A stretch of DNA of 11,921 nt from Hydrogenophilales bacterium RIFOXYD1_FULL_62_11 (GTDB lineage Bacteria > Pseudomonadota > Gammaproteobacteria > Burkholderiales > Thiobacillaceae). The number at the start of each line of letters is the position of its first letter. Within the stretch, counting starts at the first letter, position 1. Positions 1 to 6,444 of the stretch are shown one piece after another. The stretch covers positions 2,174 through 14,094 of the forward strand of contig MGZO01000029.1 in the NCBI GenBank assembly GCA_001802655.1, read 5' to 3'. The position numbers were made by a program, and so were the translations under genes. The notes beneath the pieces are model-generated. The model worked only from the letters and a program-made list of their open reading frames with translations, was not told where the DNA came from and did no database searches.

Positions 1-636
1 GTGGTGGCAACCGATGATGAGCGGGTACAGCAGGCGGTAGCCGAGGCGGGCTACCCGGTCATCATGACCTCGCCCGATCATCAGTCCGGCACCGAGCGTT
101 TGGTCGAAGTCGCCGAAACGCTGGGTTGGGGGGACGACACGCTGGTGGTCAACGTGCAGGGCGACGAGCCGCTGATTGACCCGGCGTTGATTCGCGAAGC
201 CGCGCGACAGCTGGTGTTGCATCAAGATGCGGTGATGGCAACCCTGGCGCATCCGATTCTCGACCCCGCTGATTTCATCAACCCCAATGTCGTCAAGGTG
301 GTGACCGACGAAGCTGGTTACGCGTTGTATTTCAGTCGCGCGCCGATTCCGTGGCCGCGTGACGCCTTCGCCGAACAGCAGGCGATGCCGCACGAACTGG
401 GTGCCTTGCGCCACATTGGCCTGTATGCCTATCGCGCCGGTTTTCTACGTACCTATGCCAGCCTCGCGGCCTCGCCGCTGGAGCGCTTCGAAATGCTCGA
501 GCAATTGCGCGTCCTGTGGCATGGCTATCGCATCAGCATCGGGATTACCCCGACTGTTCCTGCTCCGGGAGTTGATACGGCGGAAGACCTGGCGCGGGTT
601 CGTGAGCTGTTTCAAACAACTTCAATCCAGCAATAA
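1..636 (+). CDS. kdsB: 3-deoxy-manno-octulosonate cytidylyltransferase (CMP-KDO synthetase), 5'-truncated by window edge
   Basis: KdsB activates KDO with CTP to give CMP-KDO and PPi, the cytoplasmic step that feeds KDO into lipid A-core LPS. The visible 211 residues are the C-terminal four fifths. The window opens inside the strand that reads VVATDDERV, equivalent to roughly residue 45 of the E. coli enzyme, so the first GTG is an internal valine codon and not a start. Family motifs seen, numbered in the fragment: DHQSGTER (26-33), VQGDEP (52-57), the NPNVVKVV segment (94-101), YALYFSRAPIPW (107-118), LRHIGLYAYR (136-145), EMLEQLRVLW (164-173) and GVDT (190-193). The stop TAA is at 634-636. 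adk follows after 108 bases. PPi is a product, which fits loosely with the pyrophosphate genes downstream. The assignment is secure; only the N-terminus is unseen. Confidence 0.96.
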   Translation: MVATDDERVQQAVAEAGYPVIMTSPDHQSGTERLVEVAETLGWGDDTLVVNVQGDEPLIDPALIREAARQLVLHQDAVMATLAHPILDPADFINPNVVKVVTDEAGYALYFSRAPIPWPRDAFAEQQAMPHELGALRHIGLYAYRAGFLRTYASLAASPLERFEMLEQLRVLWHGYRISIGITPTVPAPGVDTAEDLARVRELFQTTSIQQ

Positions 637-660
637 AATTTTTTAAGTTTTGCTCCGGCC

Positions 661-720
661 ATGCTTGGCTTAGGCTAGCGCGGTTTGACACAGCTTGCAC
701 GAGGCAAGCGCGGTTCGACA
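661..720 (+). repeat. Two-copy 30-nt imperfect tandem repeat in the kdsB-adk spacer
   Basis: Positions 661-690 and 691-720 match at about 22 of 30 bases by eye. The best-conserved part is 19 nt (672-690 against 702-720) with two mismatches, each ending in GCGCGGTTYGACA. The first copy carries TTGACA (685-690), a perfect -35 hexamer, but I see no convincing -10 at 16-18 nt from it. A CATAAT sits at 724-729. The second copy contains a 6-bp inverted repeat, GCTTGC (693-698) and GCAAGC (704-709). This may be a duplicated regulatory element for adk; the function is inferred. Confidence 0.55.
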
Positions 721-744
721 ATCCATAATCAAGGGAGACATGCA

Positions 745-1398
745 ATGCGTTTGATTCTGTTGGGCGGCCCTGGCGCCGGCAAGGGTACCCAGGCCAATTA
801 CATCAAGGAAAAATACGGTATTCCGCAAATTTCAACCGGGGACATGTTGCGCGCGCAGATCAAGGCGGGCTCCGAACTCGGCATGAAGGCAAAGGCCATC
901 ATGGACGCGGGAGGTCTGGTTTCCGACGACATCATTATTGGCATGGTCAAGGCGCGCCTCACCGAATCAGACTGCAAGAACGGTTATCTGTTCGACGGCT
1001 TTCCGCGCACCATCCCGCAGGCCGAGGCGATGAAGGCTGCTGGTGTGCCGATTGATTACGTGGTCGAGATCGACGTCGCTGACGAGGAAATCGTCAAGCG
1101 CATGTCAGGCCGCCGTGTCCATGTCGGCTCGGGCCGCACCTATCACGTTGTGTTCAACCCGCCGAAAGTGGCCGGCAAGGATGACATTACAGGTGAAGAT
1201 TTGATCCAGCGCGACGACGACCACGAAGACACGGTAAAAAAACGTCTTGACGTCTATCACGCGCAAACCGAGCCGCTGGTGAAGTACTACGGCGACTGGG
1301 CAGCACGTGGCGAAGCCGGTGCACCCAAATACGTGAAGGTTGCGGGTGTCGGTAAGGTAGATGGCATTCGCGATTCGATTTTTGCAGCCCTGGCCTAA
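745..1398 (+). CDS. adk: Adenylate kinase
   Basis: Adenylate kinase catalyses ATP + AMP to 2 ADP in the cytoplasm. The product is 217 aa, close to the usual 214-218 aa of long-form bacterial Adk. Motifs: P-loop GGPGAGKGT (7-15), STGDMLR (30-36) in the AMP-binding region, FDGFPRT (83-89), and a long LID domain (about 122-159) containing GRRVH, GRTYHVVFNPPK and GEDLIQRDDD. The LID has no four-cysteine zinc site and resembles the Gram-negative hydrogen-bonded LID. I chose ATG 745 because GGGAG (733-737) is 7 nt upstream and MRLILLGG is the canonical N-terminus; the frame stays open to 685, but those 20 residues have no counterpart in the family. Adk recycles the AMP made by PPi-releasing synthetases, which suits its position beside pfp and hppA. 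No oddities seen. Confidence 0.98.
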   Translation: MRLILLGGPGAGKGTQANYIKEKYGIPQISTGDMLRAQIKAGSELGMKAKAIMDAGGLVSDDIIIGMVKARLTESDCKNGYLFDGFPRTIPQAEAMKAAGVPIDYVVEIDVADEEIVKRMSGRRVHVGSGRTYHVVFNPPKVAGKDDITGEDLIQRDDDHEDTVKKRLDVYHAQTEPLVKYYGDWAARGEAGAPKYVKVAGVGKVDGIRDSIFAALA

Positions 1399-1409
1399 CC
1401 AAAATAAAA

Positions 1410-1775
1410 ATGCCGCAGCAGATTGCGCCCATGACCGACACCGAGCGCTGGGTTATTACCAGTGCGGTGAAAGAACGCTACGGTCACGATGTAGAGATTC
1501 AGGATGTCGAAACTGAAATCCGGCTGTACATCGACGACCGTGAGTTGACCTTGTGCCCGGGGTTTTACTGGCTCGAGCGCGGATGTCATTTCGTGCTGTC
1601 CAAAACCGGCGATTCGCGCTATCGCAGCATGTTCTTCTACCGTATCCGTGATCGTTTCAGCACCGGACGTGAGGAATACGACGACATCGGCGACTGCGTG
1701 ACCACGCTGCTGAAAATGCAGGCCGACGAGGAGGCCAAGCGGCTCGCCGAGGGCGAGGTATCCGGCAACAGTTGA
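1410..1775 (+). CDS. Unrecognised conserved-looking protein between adk and pfp
   Basis: An ORF of 121 codons if ATG 1410 is used, or 114 from ATG 1431 (MTDTERW...). Neither start has a good Shine-Dalgarno; 1431 would remove a non-descript MPQQIAP leader. I do not recognise the family. The protein looks soluble and acidic, with no signal peptide or membrane segment. Its middle part alternates charged and hydrophobic residues (VEIQDVETEIRLYIDDRELTL), as in beta strands, followed by CPGFYWLERGCHF with two cysteines, an aromatic-rich FFYRIRDRF, and a helical, charged tail. It begins only 11 bases after adk ends and is followed at once by a terminator, so it is probably the last gene of an adk unit. 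Codon usage resembles its neighbours, which supports a real gene. Confidence 0.75.
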   Translation: MPQQIAPMTDTERWVITSAVKERYGHDVEIQDVETEIRLYIDDRELTLCPGFYWLERGCHFVLSKTGDSRYRSMFFYRIRDRFSTGREEYDDIGDCVTTLLKMQADEEAKRLAEGEVSGNS

Positions 1776-1781
1776 TTGAAC

Positions 1782-1812
1782 AAGCCAGCCAGCAGTAGGG
1801 GCTGGCTTTTTT
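1782..1812 (+). terminator. Intrinsic terminator upstream of pfp
   Basis: A perfect 9-bp stem, AAGCCAGCC (1782-1790) with GGCTGGCTT (1800-1808), a 9-nt loop and six T (1807-1812). It starts 6 bases after the upstream ORF stops. The pfp start codon is only 36 bases beyond the T run, leaving little room for a separate promoter. Confidence 0.85.
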
Positions 1813-1848
1813 ACGCATTCTTTTTCAAAAAAATAGAGGAGACTCACC

Positions 1849-3105
1849 ATGGCGAAAAAAATGAACGCCTTTTATGCACAGTCCGGCGGTGTCACCGCCG
1901 TCATCAATGCCTCGGCCTGTGGCGTGATCGAAACCGCGCGCAAGAACAAGGACAAGATCGGCAAGGTCTACGCCGGCCGCAACGGCATCATCGGCGCGCT
2001 GACCGAAGACCTGATCGACACCACCAAGGAAACCGATGCCGCAATCGCCGCGCTGCGTTCCACTCCGTCGGGCGCCTTCGGTTCGTGCCGCTTCAAGCTC
2101 AAATCGCTGGAAGCCAACAAGCGCGAATATGCGCGTCTGATCGAGGTCTTCAAGGCGCACAACATCGGCTACTTCTTCTACAACGGCGGCGGCGATTCAG
2201 CCGATACCTGCTTCAAGGTCAGCCAGTTGTCCGAAGCGATGGGCTATCCGATCCAGGCAATCCACGTGCCGAAGACGGTTGACAACGACCTGCCGATCAC
2301 CGACTGCTGCCCGGGTTTCGGCTCGGTCGCCAAATACATTGCGGTGTCCACGCTGGAAGCCAGTTTTGACGTGAAGTCGATGGCCAAGACCTCGACCAAG
2401 ATTTTCGTCCTCGAAGTGATGGGACGTCACGCCGGCTGGATCGCGGCGGCGGGCGGGCTGGTGGAAGATCACGGCATTCCGGTCGTGATTCTGTTCCCGG
2501 AAATCGAGTTCGATCAGAAGAAATTCCTCGCCCGCGTCGACAAGCTGGTGAAGGAACACGGCTACTGCACGGTCGTCGTCTCCGAAGGCTGCCATTACCC
2601 GGACGGCAAGTTCCTCGCTGAGCAGGGCACGCGCGATGCCTTCGGCCATGCGCAACTGGGCGGGGCCGCGCCGGTGGTGGCCAACATGATCAAGGATGCG
2701 CTCGGTCACAAGTTCCACTGGGCGGTCGCAGATTACCTGCAGCGTGCCGCACGTCATATCGCGTCGAAGACCGACGTGAAACAGGCCTACGAACTCGGCA
2801 AGAAAGCCGTTGAACTGGCGATCAAGGGCCACAACTCGGTGATGCCGACGGTCGAACGTCTTTCGGATGTGCCCTATAAGTACAGGATTGGCGTCGCGGA
2901 TTTGAAGGATGTTGCCAACGTCGAGAAATTCATGCCGCGCGACTTCATCACCAAGGACGGCTTCGGCATTACGCCCAAGTGCAAGCGTTACCTGACGCCC
3001 CTGATCCAGGGTGAGGATTATCCGAAGTACGCCGACGGCCTGCCGGTTTATGTAACGCTGAAGAATATTGCCGTGGCAAAGAAACTGGCGGCGTTCAAGC
3101 TGTGA
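1849..3105 (+). CDS. pfp: Pyrophosphate-dependent 6-phosphofructokinase (diphosphate-fructose-6-phosphate 1-phosphotransferase)
   Basis: PPi-PFK reversibly transfers phosphate between PPi and fructose-6-P in the cytoplasm. In methanotrophs and sulfur-oxidising autotrophs related enzymes also act on sedoheptulose phosphates and can replace fructose bisphosphatase in the Calvin cycle. The product is 418 aa. Motifs: QSGGVTAVINAS (11-22); NGGGDS (112-117), which puts Asp at the position that is Gly104 in E. coli PfkA; PKTVDND (141-147), with Lys at the Gly124 position; and MGRHAGW (191-197), the fructose-6-P loop. Asp104 plus Lys124 is the established PPi-donor signature. The residue before Asp is Gly where PfkA has Asp103. 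AGGAG (1837-1841) lies 7 nt before ATG 1849. An intrinsic terminator precedes the gene. The 71 aa ORF and hppA follow, giving a pyrophosphate-centred cluster. The PPi specificity is a motif-based inference, but a strong one. Confidence 0.95.
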   Translation: MAKKMNAFYAQSGGVTAVINASACGVIETARKNKDKIGKVYAGRNGIIGALTEDLIDTTKETDAAIAALRSTPSGAFGSCRFKLKSLEANKREYARLIEVFKAHNIGYFFYNGGGDSADTCFKVSQLSEAMGYPIQAIHVPKTVDNDLPITDCCPGFGSVAKYIAVSTLEASFDVKSMAKTSTKIFVLEVMGRHAGWIAAAGGLVEDHGIPVVILFPEIEFDQKKFLARVDKLVKEHGYCTVVVSEGCHYPDGKFLAEQGTRDAFGHAQLGGAAPVVANMIKDALGHKFHWAVADYLQRAARHIASKTDVKQAYELGKKAVELAIKGHNSVMPTVERLSDVPYKYRIGVADLKDVANVEKFMPRDFITKDGFGITPKCKRYLTPLIQGEDYPKYADGLPVYVTLKNIAVAKKLAAFKL

Positions 3106-3114
3106 GGCGTGACG

Positions 3115-3129
3115 TGCAGGCTGCCTGCA
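3115..3129 (+). other. Small hairpin between pfp and the 71 aa ORF
   Basis: TGCAGG (3115-3120) and CCTGCA (3124-3129) form a perfect 6-bp stem with a 3-nt loop, just after the pfp stop and just before the GAGGGA ribosome-binding site (3130-3135) of the next ORF. There is no T run, so it is not a terminator. It could be an RNA-stability or translation-modulating structure, or chance. Confidence 0.35.
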
Positions 3130-3139
3130 GAGGGATGGC

Positions 3140-3355
3140 ATGACGCTTGATCGGGCCAAACAATTGTTGCGCGTGCAAGCCGACTTCGGTGGCTTCTATA
3201 ACGGCAATTCGGCCAAGCTGATCCTGTCCGAGGTCCAGCGTGAGCATGGGCAGGGTGCGGTTGATGAGTGCATCCGCGATCTCCGGCTCGATGAGATCTT
3301 TGGGTTTCAGCCAGGCACCCGTTTTGAAGGCGGCCTGGCGATGGGCAAGGGGTAG
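3140..3355 (+). CDS. Unrecognised 71 aa protein between pfp and hppA
   Basis: ATG 3140 has a purine-rich ribosome-binding site, GAGGGA (3130-3135), at normal spacing, and the frame starts 34 bases after the pfp stop. I do not recognise the family. The 71-residue product appears soluble, with no signal peptide or membrane helix. The N-terminal half looks helical (DRAKQLLRVQADF and SAKLILSEVQREHG). A second amphipathic stretch, AVDECIRDLRLDEIFGF, carries the only cysteine, and the short PGTRFEGG tail is Gly-rich. Base composition matches the flanking genes. It is followed within 9 bases by a strong terminator, so it is most simply the last gene of a pfp transcript. Position between two PPi enzymes suggests, but does not show, a role in PPi metabolism. 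Confidence 0.75.
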   Translation: MTLDRAKQLLRVQADFGGFYNGNSAKLILSEVQREHGQGAVDECIRDLRLDEIFGFQPGTRFEGGLAMGKG

Positions 3356-3363
3356 GAAATGAG

Positions 3364-3392
3364 AACGGTGGCGCAAGCTGCCGTTTTTTTTT
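3364..3392 (+). terminator. Strong intrinsic terminator or attenuator just upstream of hppA
   Basis: A 9-bp stem (3364-3372 with 3377-3385, including two G:U pairs) is closed by a GCAA tetraloop of the stable GNRA class and followed by nine T (3384-3392). The hppA ribosome-binding site GGAGGAG begins at 3401 and its ATG is at 3414, so a promoter plus leader cannot fit between the T run and the gene. hppA must be reached by read-through or from a promoter inside or upstream of this element. Confidence 0.88.
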
Positions 3393-3413
3393 GAGTCTTT
3401 GGAGGAGAAAATA

Positions 3414-5471
3414 ATGAATGAAGGATTGATGTTTGCCCTCGTGGCGGCCGGCTTGGCACTGCTATACGGAATCGTGTCGATCAAATGGATCATCGGGCTG
3501 CCGACCGGCAACGACCGCATGCGCGAGATTGCGGCGGCGGTACAGGAGGGGGCTTCGGCGTATCTGAATCGGCAATACACCACCATCGCCATGGTTGGCA
3601 TCATCCTGCTGATCGCGATCTTTGTTGCACTGGGATGGCAGACTGCAGTCGGCTTTGCGCTGGGTGCCATTCTCTCGGGACTCACCGGCTACATCGGCAT
3701 GAACGTCTCGGTGCGCGCCAACGTGCGCACTGCTGAAGCCGCCAGGGACGGCCTCAATGCGGCGCTGAATGTCGCGTTCAAGGGCGGAGCCATTACCGGC
3801 ATGCTGGTGGTTGGTCTGGGATTGCTGGGAGTGGCAGGTTATTTCGCATTTCTCACCTTGTCGATGGGCGCCACTACGGAGGAAGCAACCCATGCACTGG
3901 TCGGTCTGGCCTTTGGCGGCTCGCTGATTTCCATTTTCGCCCGTTTGGGCGGCGGCATCTTCACCAAAGGCGCGGATGTGGGCGCCGACCTGGTGGGCAA
4001 GGTCGAAGCCGGTATTCCGGAGGACGATCCGCGCAATCCGGCAGTGATTGCAGACAACGTCGGCGACAACGTCGGCGACTGCGCAGGCATGGCGGCCGAC
4101 CTGTTTGAGACCTACGCGGTAACCATCATTGCCACCATGCTGCTGGGTGGCCTGATGATTACCGACTCGCCTAATGCGGTGATCTATCCGCTGGTGCTGG
4201 GCGGCTTTTCTATTATTGCGTCGATCATCGGCACCTTTTTCGTCAAGGCGCGAGAGGGCGGCAAGATCATGAATGCGCTGTATCGCGGGCTGATCGTGTC
4301 GGGCGTGCTGGCAGCAATCGCGTTTTACCCCATCACCAACTGGATGCTGGGTGAGGGCGTGATGATCGGCGGTGAACTGGTGACATCGATGAATTTGTAT
4401 CTGGCTGCCTTGATCGGTCTCGCCTTGACCGCTGCAATGGTGGTGATTACAGAGTATTACACCGCGACTGAGTACGCCCCGGTACGTCACATCGCACAAG
4501 CCTCCACTACCGGTCATGGCACAAACGTCATTGCAGGTATCGGCGTGTCCATGCGCTCCACCGCGCTACCGGTGCTGGCCGTGTGTGCGGCCATCTGGGG
4601 TGCCTATGAACTGGCCGGCCTGTACGGTATTGCGATTGCTGCCACCTCGATGCTGTCGATGGCCGGCATCATCGTCGCGCTCGACGCTTACGGCCCGATC
4701 ACCGACAACGCGGGTGGCATTGCTGAAATGGCGTGTCTGGACGACAGCATCCGCAACATCACCGACCCGCTAGACGCCGTAGGCAACACCACCAAAGCCG
4801 TCACCAAGGGCTACGCCATCGGTTCAGCCGGTCTCGCTGCGCTGGTGCTGTTCGCGGATTACACCCATGCGCTGAACGCCAAGGCCTTGGCGCTTGACCC
4901 CAATGCGATCGCCATGACCTTCGACCTGTCCAATCACATGGTCATCATTGGTCTGTTCATCGGCGGCATGGTGCCGTATCTGTTCGCCGCCATGGGGATG
5001 GAGGCGGTAGGGCGTGCTGCCGGTTCGGTGGTGGTGGAAGTGCGCCGCCAGTTCAAGGAAATTCCCGGCATCATGGAAGGCACCGCCAAGCCGCAGTACG
5101 GTACCTGCGTCGACATGCTGACCAAGGCTGCGATCAAGGAAATGATTGTTCCTTCGCTGCTGCCGGTCGCGGTTCCGGTCATCGTCGGTCTCACCCTCGG
5201 CGCACAAGCGCTGGGCGGCGTATTGCTCGGCACCATCGTCACCGGCATCTTTGTCGCCATTTCGATGACCACGGGCGGTGGGGCGTGGGACAACGCGAAG
5301 AAATACATTGAGGAGGGCAACTTCGGCGGCAAGGGCTCCGAGGCGCACAAGGCTGCCGTGACAGGCGACACCGTCGGCGATCCGTACAAGGATACTGCGG
5401 GTCCCGCGGTTAACCCGCTGATCAAGATCATCAACATTGTCGCGCTGTTGATTGTGCCCTTGATTGCTTGA
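3414..5471 (+). CDS. hppA: K+-independent H+-translocating membrane pyrophosphatase
   Basis: HppA hydrolyses PPi and pumps H+ across the cytoplasmic membrane. The 685 aa product is very hydrophobic, consistent with the usual 16 helices. Substrate-site segments: GGGIFTKGADVGADL (179-193), the acidic run EDDPRNPAVIADNVGDNVGD (203-222) with its Asp residues for Mg-PPi, DNAGGIAEM (431-439), and a C-terminal block at 650-671 beginning TGDTVGDPYKDTAGP. GNTTKA (457-462) has Lys461 where K+-dependent enzymes have Ala, so this belongs to the K+-independent H+-pumping class known from Rhodospirillum rubrum. I chose ATG 3414 because GGAGGAG (3401-3407) is 6 nt upstream; a TTG at 3399 would overlap that site. 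A terminator lies immediately upstream. Adjacency to pfp is known from Methylococcus capsulatus and thiotrophic symbionts, where the pair is proposed to couple PPi made by PFP to proton pumping. Confidence 0.97.
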   Translation: MNEGLMFALVAAGLALLYGIVSIKWIIGLPTGNDRMREIAAAVQEGASAYLNRQYTTIAMVGIILLIAIFVALGWQTAVGFALGAILSGLTGYIGMNVSVRANVRTAEAARDGLNAALNVAFKGGAITGMLVVGLGLLGVAGYFAFLTLSMGATTEEATHALVGLAFGGSLISIFARLGGGIFTKGADVGADLVGKVEAGIPEDDPRNPAVIADNVGDNVGDCAGMAADLFETYAVTIIATMLLGGLMITDSPNAVIYPLVLGGFSIIASIIGTFFVKAREGGKIMNALYRGLIVSGVLAAIAFYPITNWMLGEGVMIGGELVTSMNLYLAALIGLALTAAMVVITEYYTATEYAPVRHIAQASTTGHGTNVIAGIGVSMRSTALPVLAVCAAIWGAYELAGLYGIAIAATSMLSMAGIIVALDAYGPITDNAGGIAEMACLDDSIRNITDPLDAVGNTTKAVTKGYAIGSAGLAALVLFADYTHALNAKALALDPNAIAMTFDLSNHMVIIGLFIGGMVPYLFAAMGMEAVGRAAGSVVVEVRRQFKEIPGIMEGTAKPQYGTCVDMLTKAAIKEMIVPSLLPVAVPVIVGLTLGAQALGGVLLGTIVTGIFVAISMTTGGGAWDNAKKYIEEGNFGGKGSEAHKAAVTGDTVGDPYKDTAGPAVNPLIKIINIVALLIVPLIA

Positions 5472-5576
5472 AACCGATGCGGTTTGAAATACGTTAAGCT
5501 TCGCCCTGCGTCGCCCACGTCCAGTCTGACGGGGTGACCAAGGTGATTATTCAAATAACTCAGGAGGATGCAGGGA

Positions 5577-5771
5577 ATGGCAAAAAATGTAGGTGGTATC
5601 GACCGTATTATTCGTGCTGTTGTAGGCATAGGGCTGATCTACTGGGCGATGACGCCGACCGGCCCGATGATGATTGCCGGTCCGATTGGTTTTATTGTGT
5701 TGTTGACCGCGATCTTTGGTTGGTGCCCGGCGTATTTGCCCTTTGGCATAAACAGCAACAAGGCAAAGTAA
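5577..5771 (+). CDS. DUF2892 / YgaP-type small inner-membrane protein
   Basis: A 64 aa protein, MAKNVGGIDRIIR at the N-terminus, then two hydrophobic helices (about 14-30 and 34-52) and GWCPAYLPFGIN. The NVG.iDRiiR start and the GWCP.Y..fGIN end are the pattern of the DUF2892 (YgaP-like transmembrane) family. In E. coli YgaP this membrane unit is fused to a rhodanese domain; here it stands alone, as in many bacteria. I chose ATG 5577 because AGGAGG (5562-5567) is 9 nt upstream; an ATG at 5568 touches that site and is too close. The conserved Cys in GWCP could be redox- or sulfur-linked, but the function is unknown. It is flanked by a weak 6-bp hairpin at the hppA stop (5471-5485) and by a strong terminator, so it is likely transcribed on its own. 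Confidence 0.87.
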   Translation: MAKNVGGIDRIIRAVVGIGLIYWAMTPTGPMMIAGPIGFIVLLTAIFGWCPAYLPFGINSNKAK

Positions 5772-5798
5772 ACTTTTGCCAAACTGTCGAGTCACACG

Positions 5799-5826
5799 AA
5801 GTGCGCCCATCGGGCGCACTTTTTTT
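5799..5826 (+). terminator. Strong intrinsic terminator just upstream of lolA
   Basis: A 10-bp GC-rich stem (AAGTGCGCCC 5799-5808 with GGGCGCACTT 5812-5821), a 3-nt loop and seven T (5820-5826). It ends the DUF2892 gene. The lolA ATG is only 9 bases past the T run, with AGGA (5827-5830) as ribosome-binding site, so lolA cannot have its own promoter downstream of the hairpin. Confidence 0.9.
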
Positions 5827-5835
5827 AGGAACCCT

Positions 5836-6444
5836 ATGCGCATTTTCGTTTTGTTTTTTGCACTGGTCGTGGCGAATGTAAGCCATGCGGGGGGTGTCGA
5901 ACGCTTGAAAGCGTTTGTTGCGGGCGCAAAAACCGCAGAAGCCGATTTCACCCAGACCGTCGCCGATCGATCTGGCCGAGTCACCCAGCAAGCCAGCGGC
6001 AAAATGATGTTTGCTCGCCCTGGCAAGTTCCGCTGGGATTATGTTGCGCCGTATGCGCAGGTGATCGTAAGCGATGGCGTCAAGCTGTGGCTGTATGACG
6101 CCGACCTGGATCAAGTGACTGTCAAATTACTGGGCGACGCCATGGCCGGCACCCCAGCGGCCTTGCTGGCAGGCGACAACGCGATTGAAAAATACTTCAG
6201 CCTGAAAAATGCAGGTGAGGCAAACGGTCTGGAATGGCTGGAGGCCACGCCGAAAAGTCGGGACACGACATTCGAGCGCATCCGTATGGGCTTCAAGGGG
6301 GATGTACTGGCGCAAATGGAATTGCTCGATTTTTTCGGCCAGCGCACCACGCTCAAACTGACTCGATTCTCACGCAACCCGGTGATCGCGCCAGCACGCT
6401 TTACCTTTACGCCACCCAAAGGGGCTGACGTCATTGGCGACTGA
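5836..6444 (+). CDS. lolA: Outer-membrane lipoprotein carrier protein LolA
   Basis: LolA is the periplasmic chaperone that takes lipoproteins released by LolCDE and hands them to the outer-membrane receptor LolB. The product is 202 aa (E. coli LolA is 203). A signal peptide covers residues 1-18, with hydrophobic core IFVLFFALVVANV and likely cleavage after SHA. The mature part has LolA landmarks: ADFTQTVADRSG (36-47), SGKMMFARPGKFRWDY (54-69), VSDGVKLWLYDADLDQV (78-94), and the C-terminal FFGQRTTLKL strand with FTFTPPKGADVIGD. ATG 5836 fits the signal peptide and has AGGA 5 nt upstream; the frame is open further upstream but crosses the terminator. Its 3' end overlaps rarA by 11 bases. The lolA-rarA order is common in proteobacteria; in E. 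coli serS follows, but not here. Confidence 0.95.
   Translation: MRIFVLFFALVVANVSHAGGVERLKAFVAGAKTAEADFTQTVADRSGRVTQQASGKMMFARPGKFRWDYVAPYAQVIVSDGVKLWLYDADLDQVTVKLLGDAMAGTPAALLAGDNAIEKYFSLKNAGEANGLEWLEATPKSRDTTFERIRMGFKGDVLAQMELLDFFGQRTTLKLTRFSRNPVIAPARFTFTPPKGADVIGD

Noticed and set aside
661..720. CRISPR or phage attachment repeat
   Set aside because: There are only two adjacent imperfect copies with no spacers, no cas genes, and no integrase or tRNA nearby.
2197..3159. 320-codon open frame on the minus strand opposite pfp
   Set aside because: It is fully antisense to a recognised enzyme, has a His/Arg/Asp-rich low-sense translation, and has no ribosome-binding site that would single it out.
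3462..4517. 351-codon open frame on the minus strand opposite hppA
   Set aside because: It is the antisense of a strongly conserved gene; the translation is rich in His, Arg and Gln with no domain pattern, as expected of a shadow in GC-rich DNA.
5471..5485. Terminator for hppA (AAACCG-ATG-CGGTTT)
   Set aside because: The 6-bp stem is weak and has only three T within the arm and no T run after it, so it is kept as a minor hairpin and not called a terminator.
5540..5560. FNR-type site upstream of the DUF2892 gene (TGATTATTCAAAT)
   Set aside because: The half-sites do not match TTGAT-N4-ATCAA when aligned at the correct spacing.
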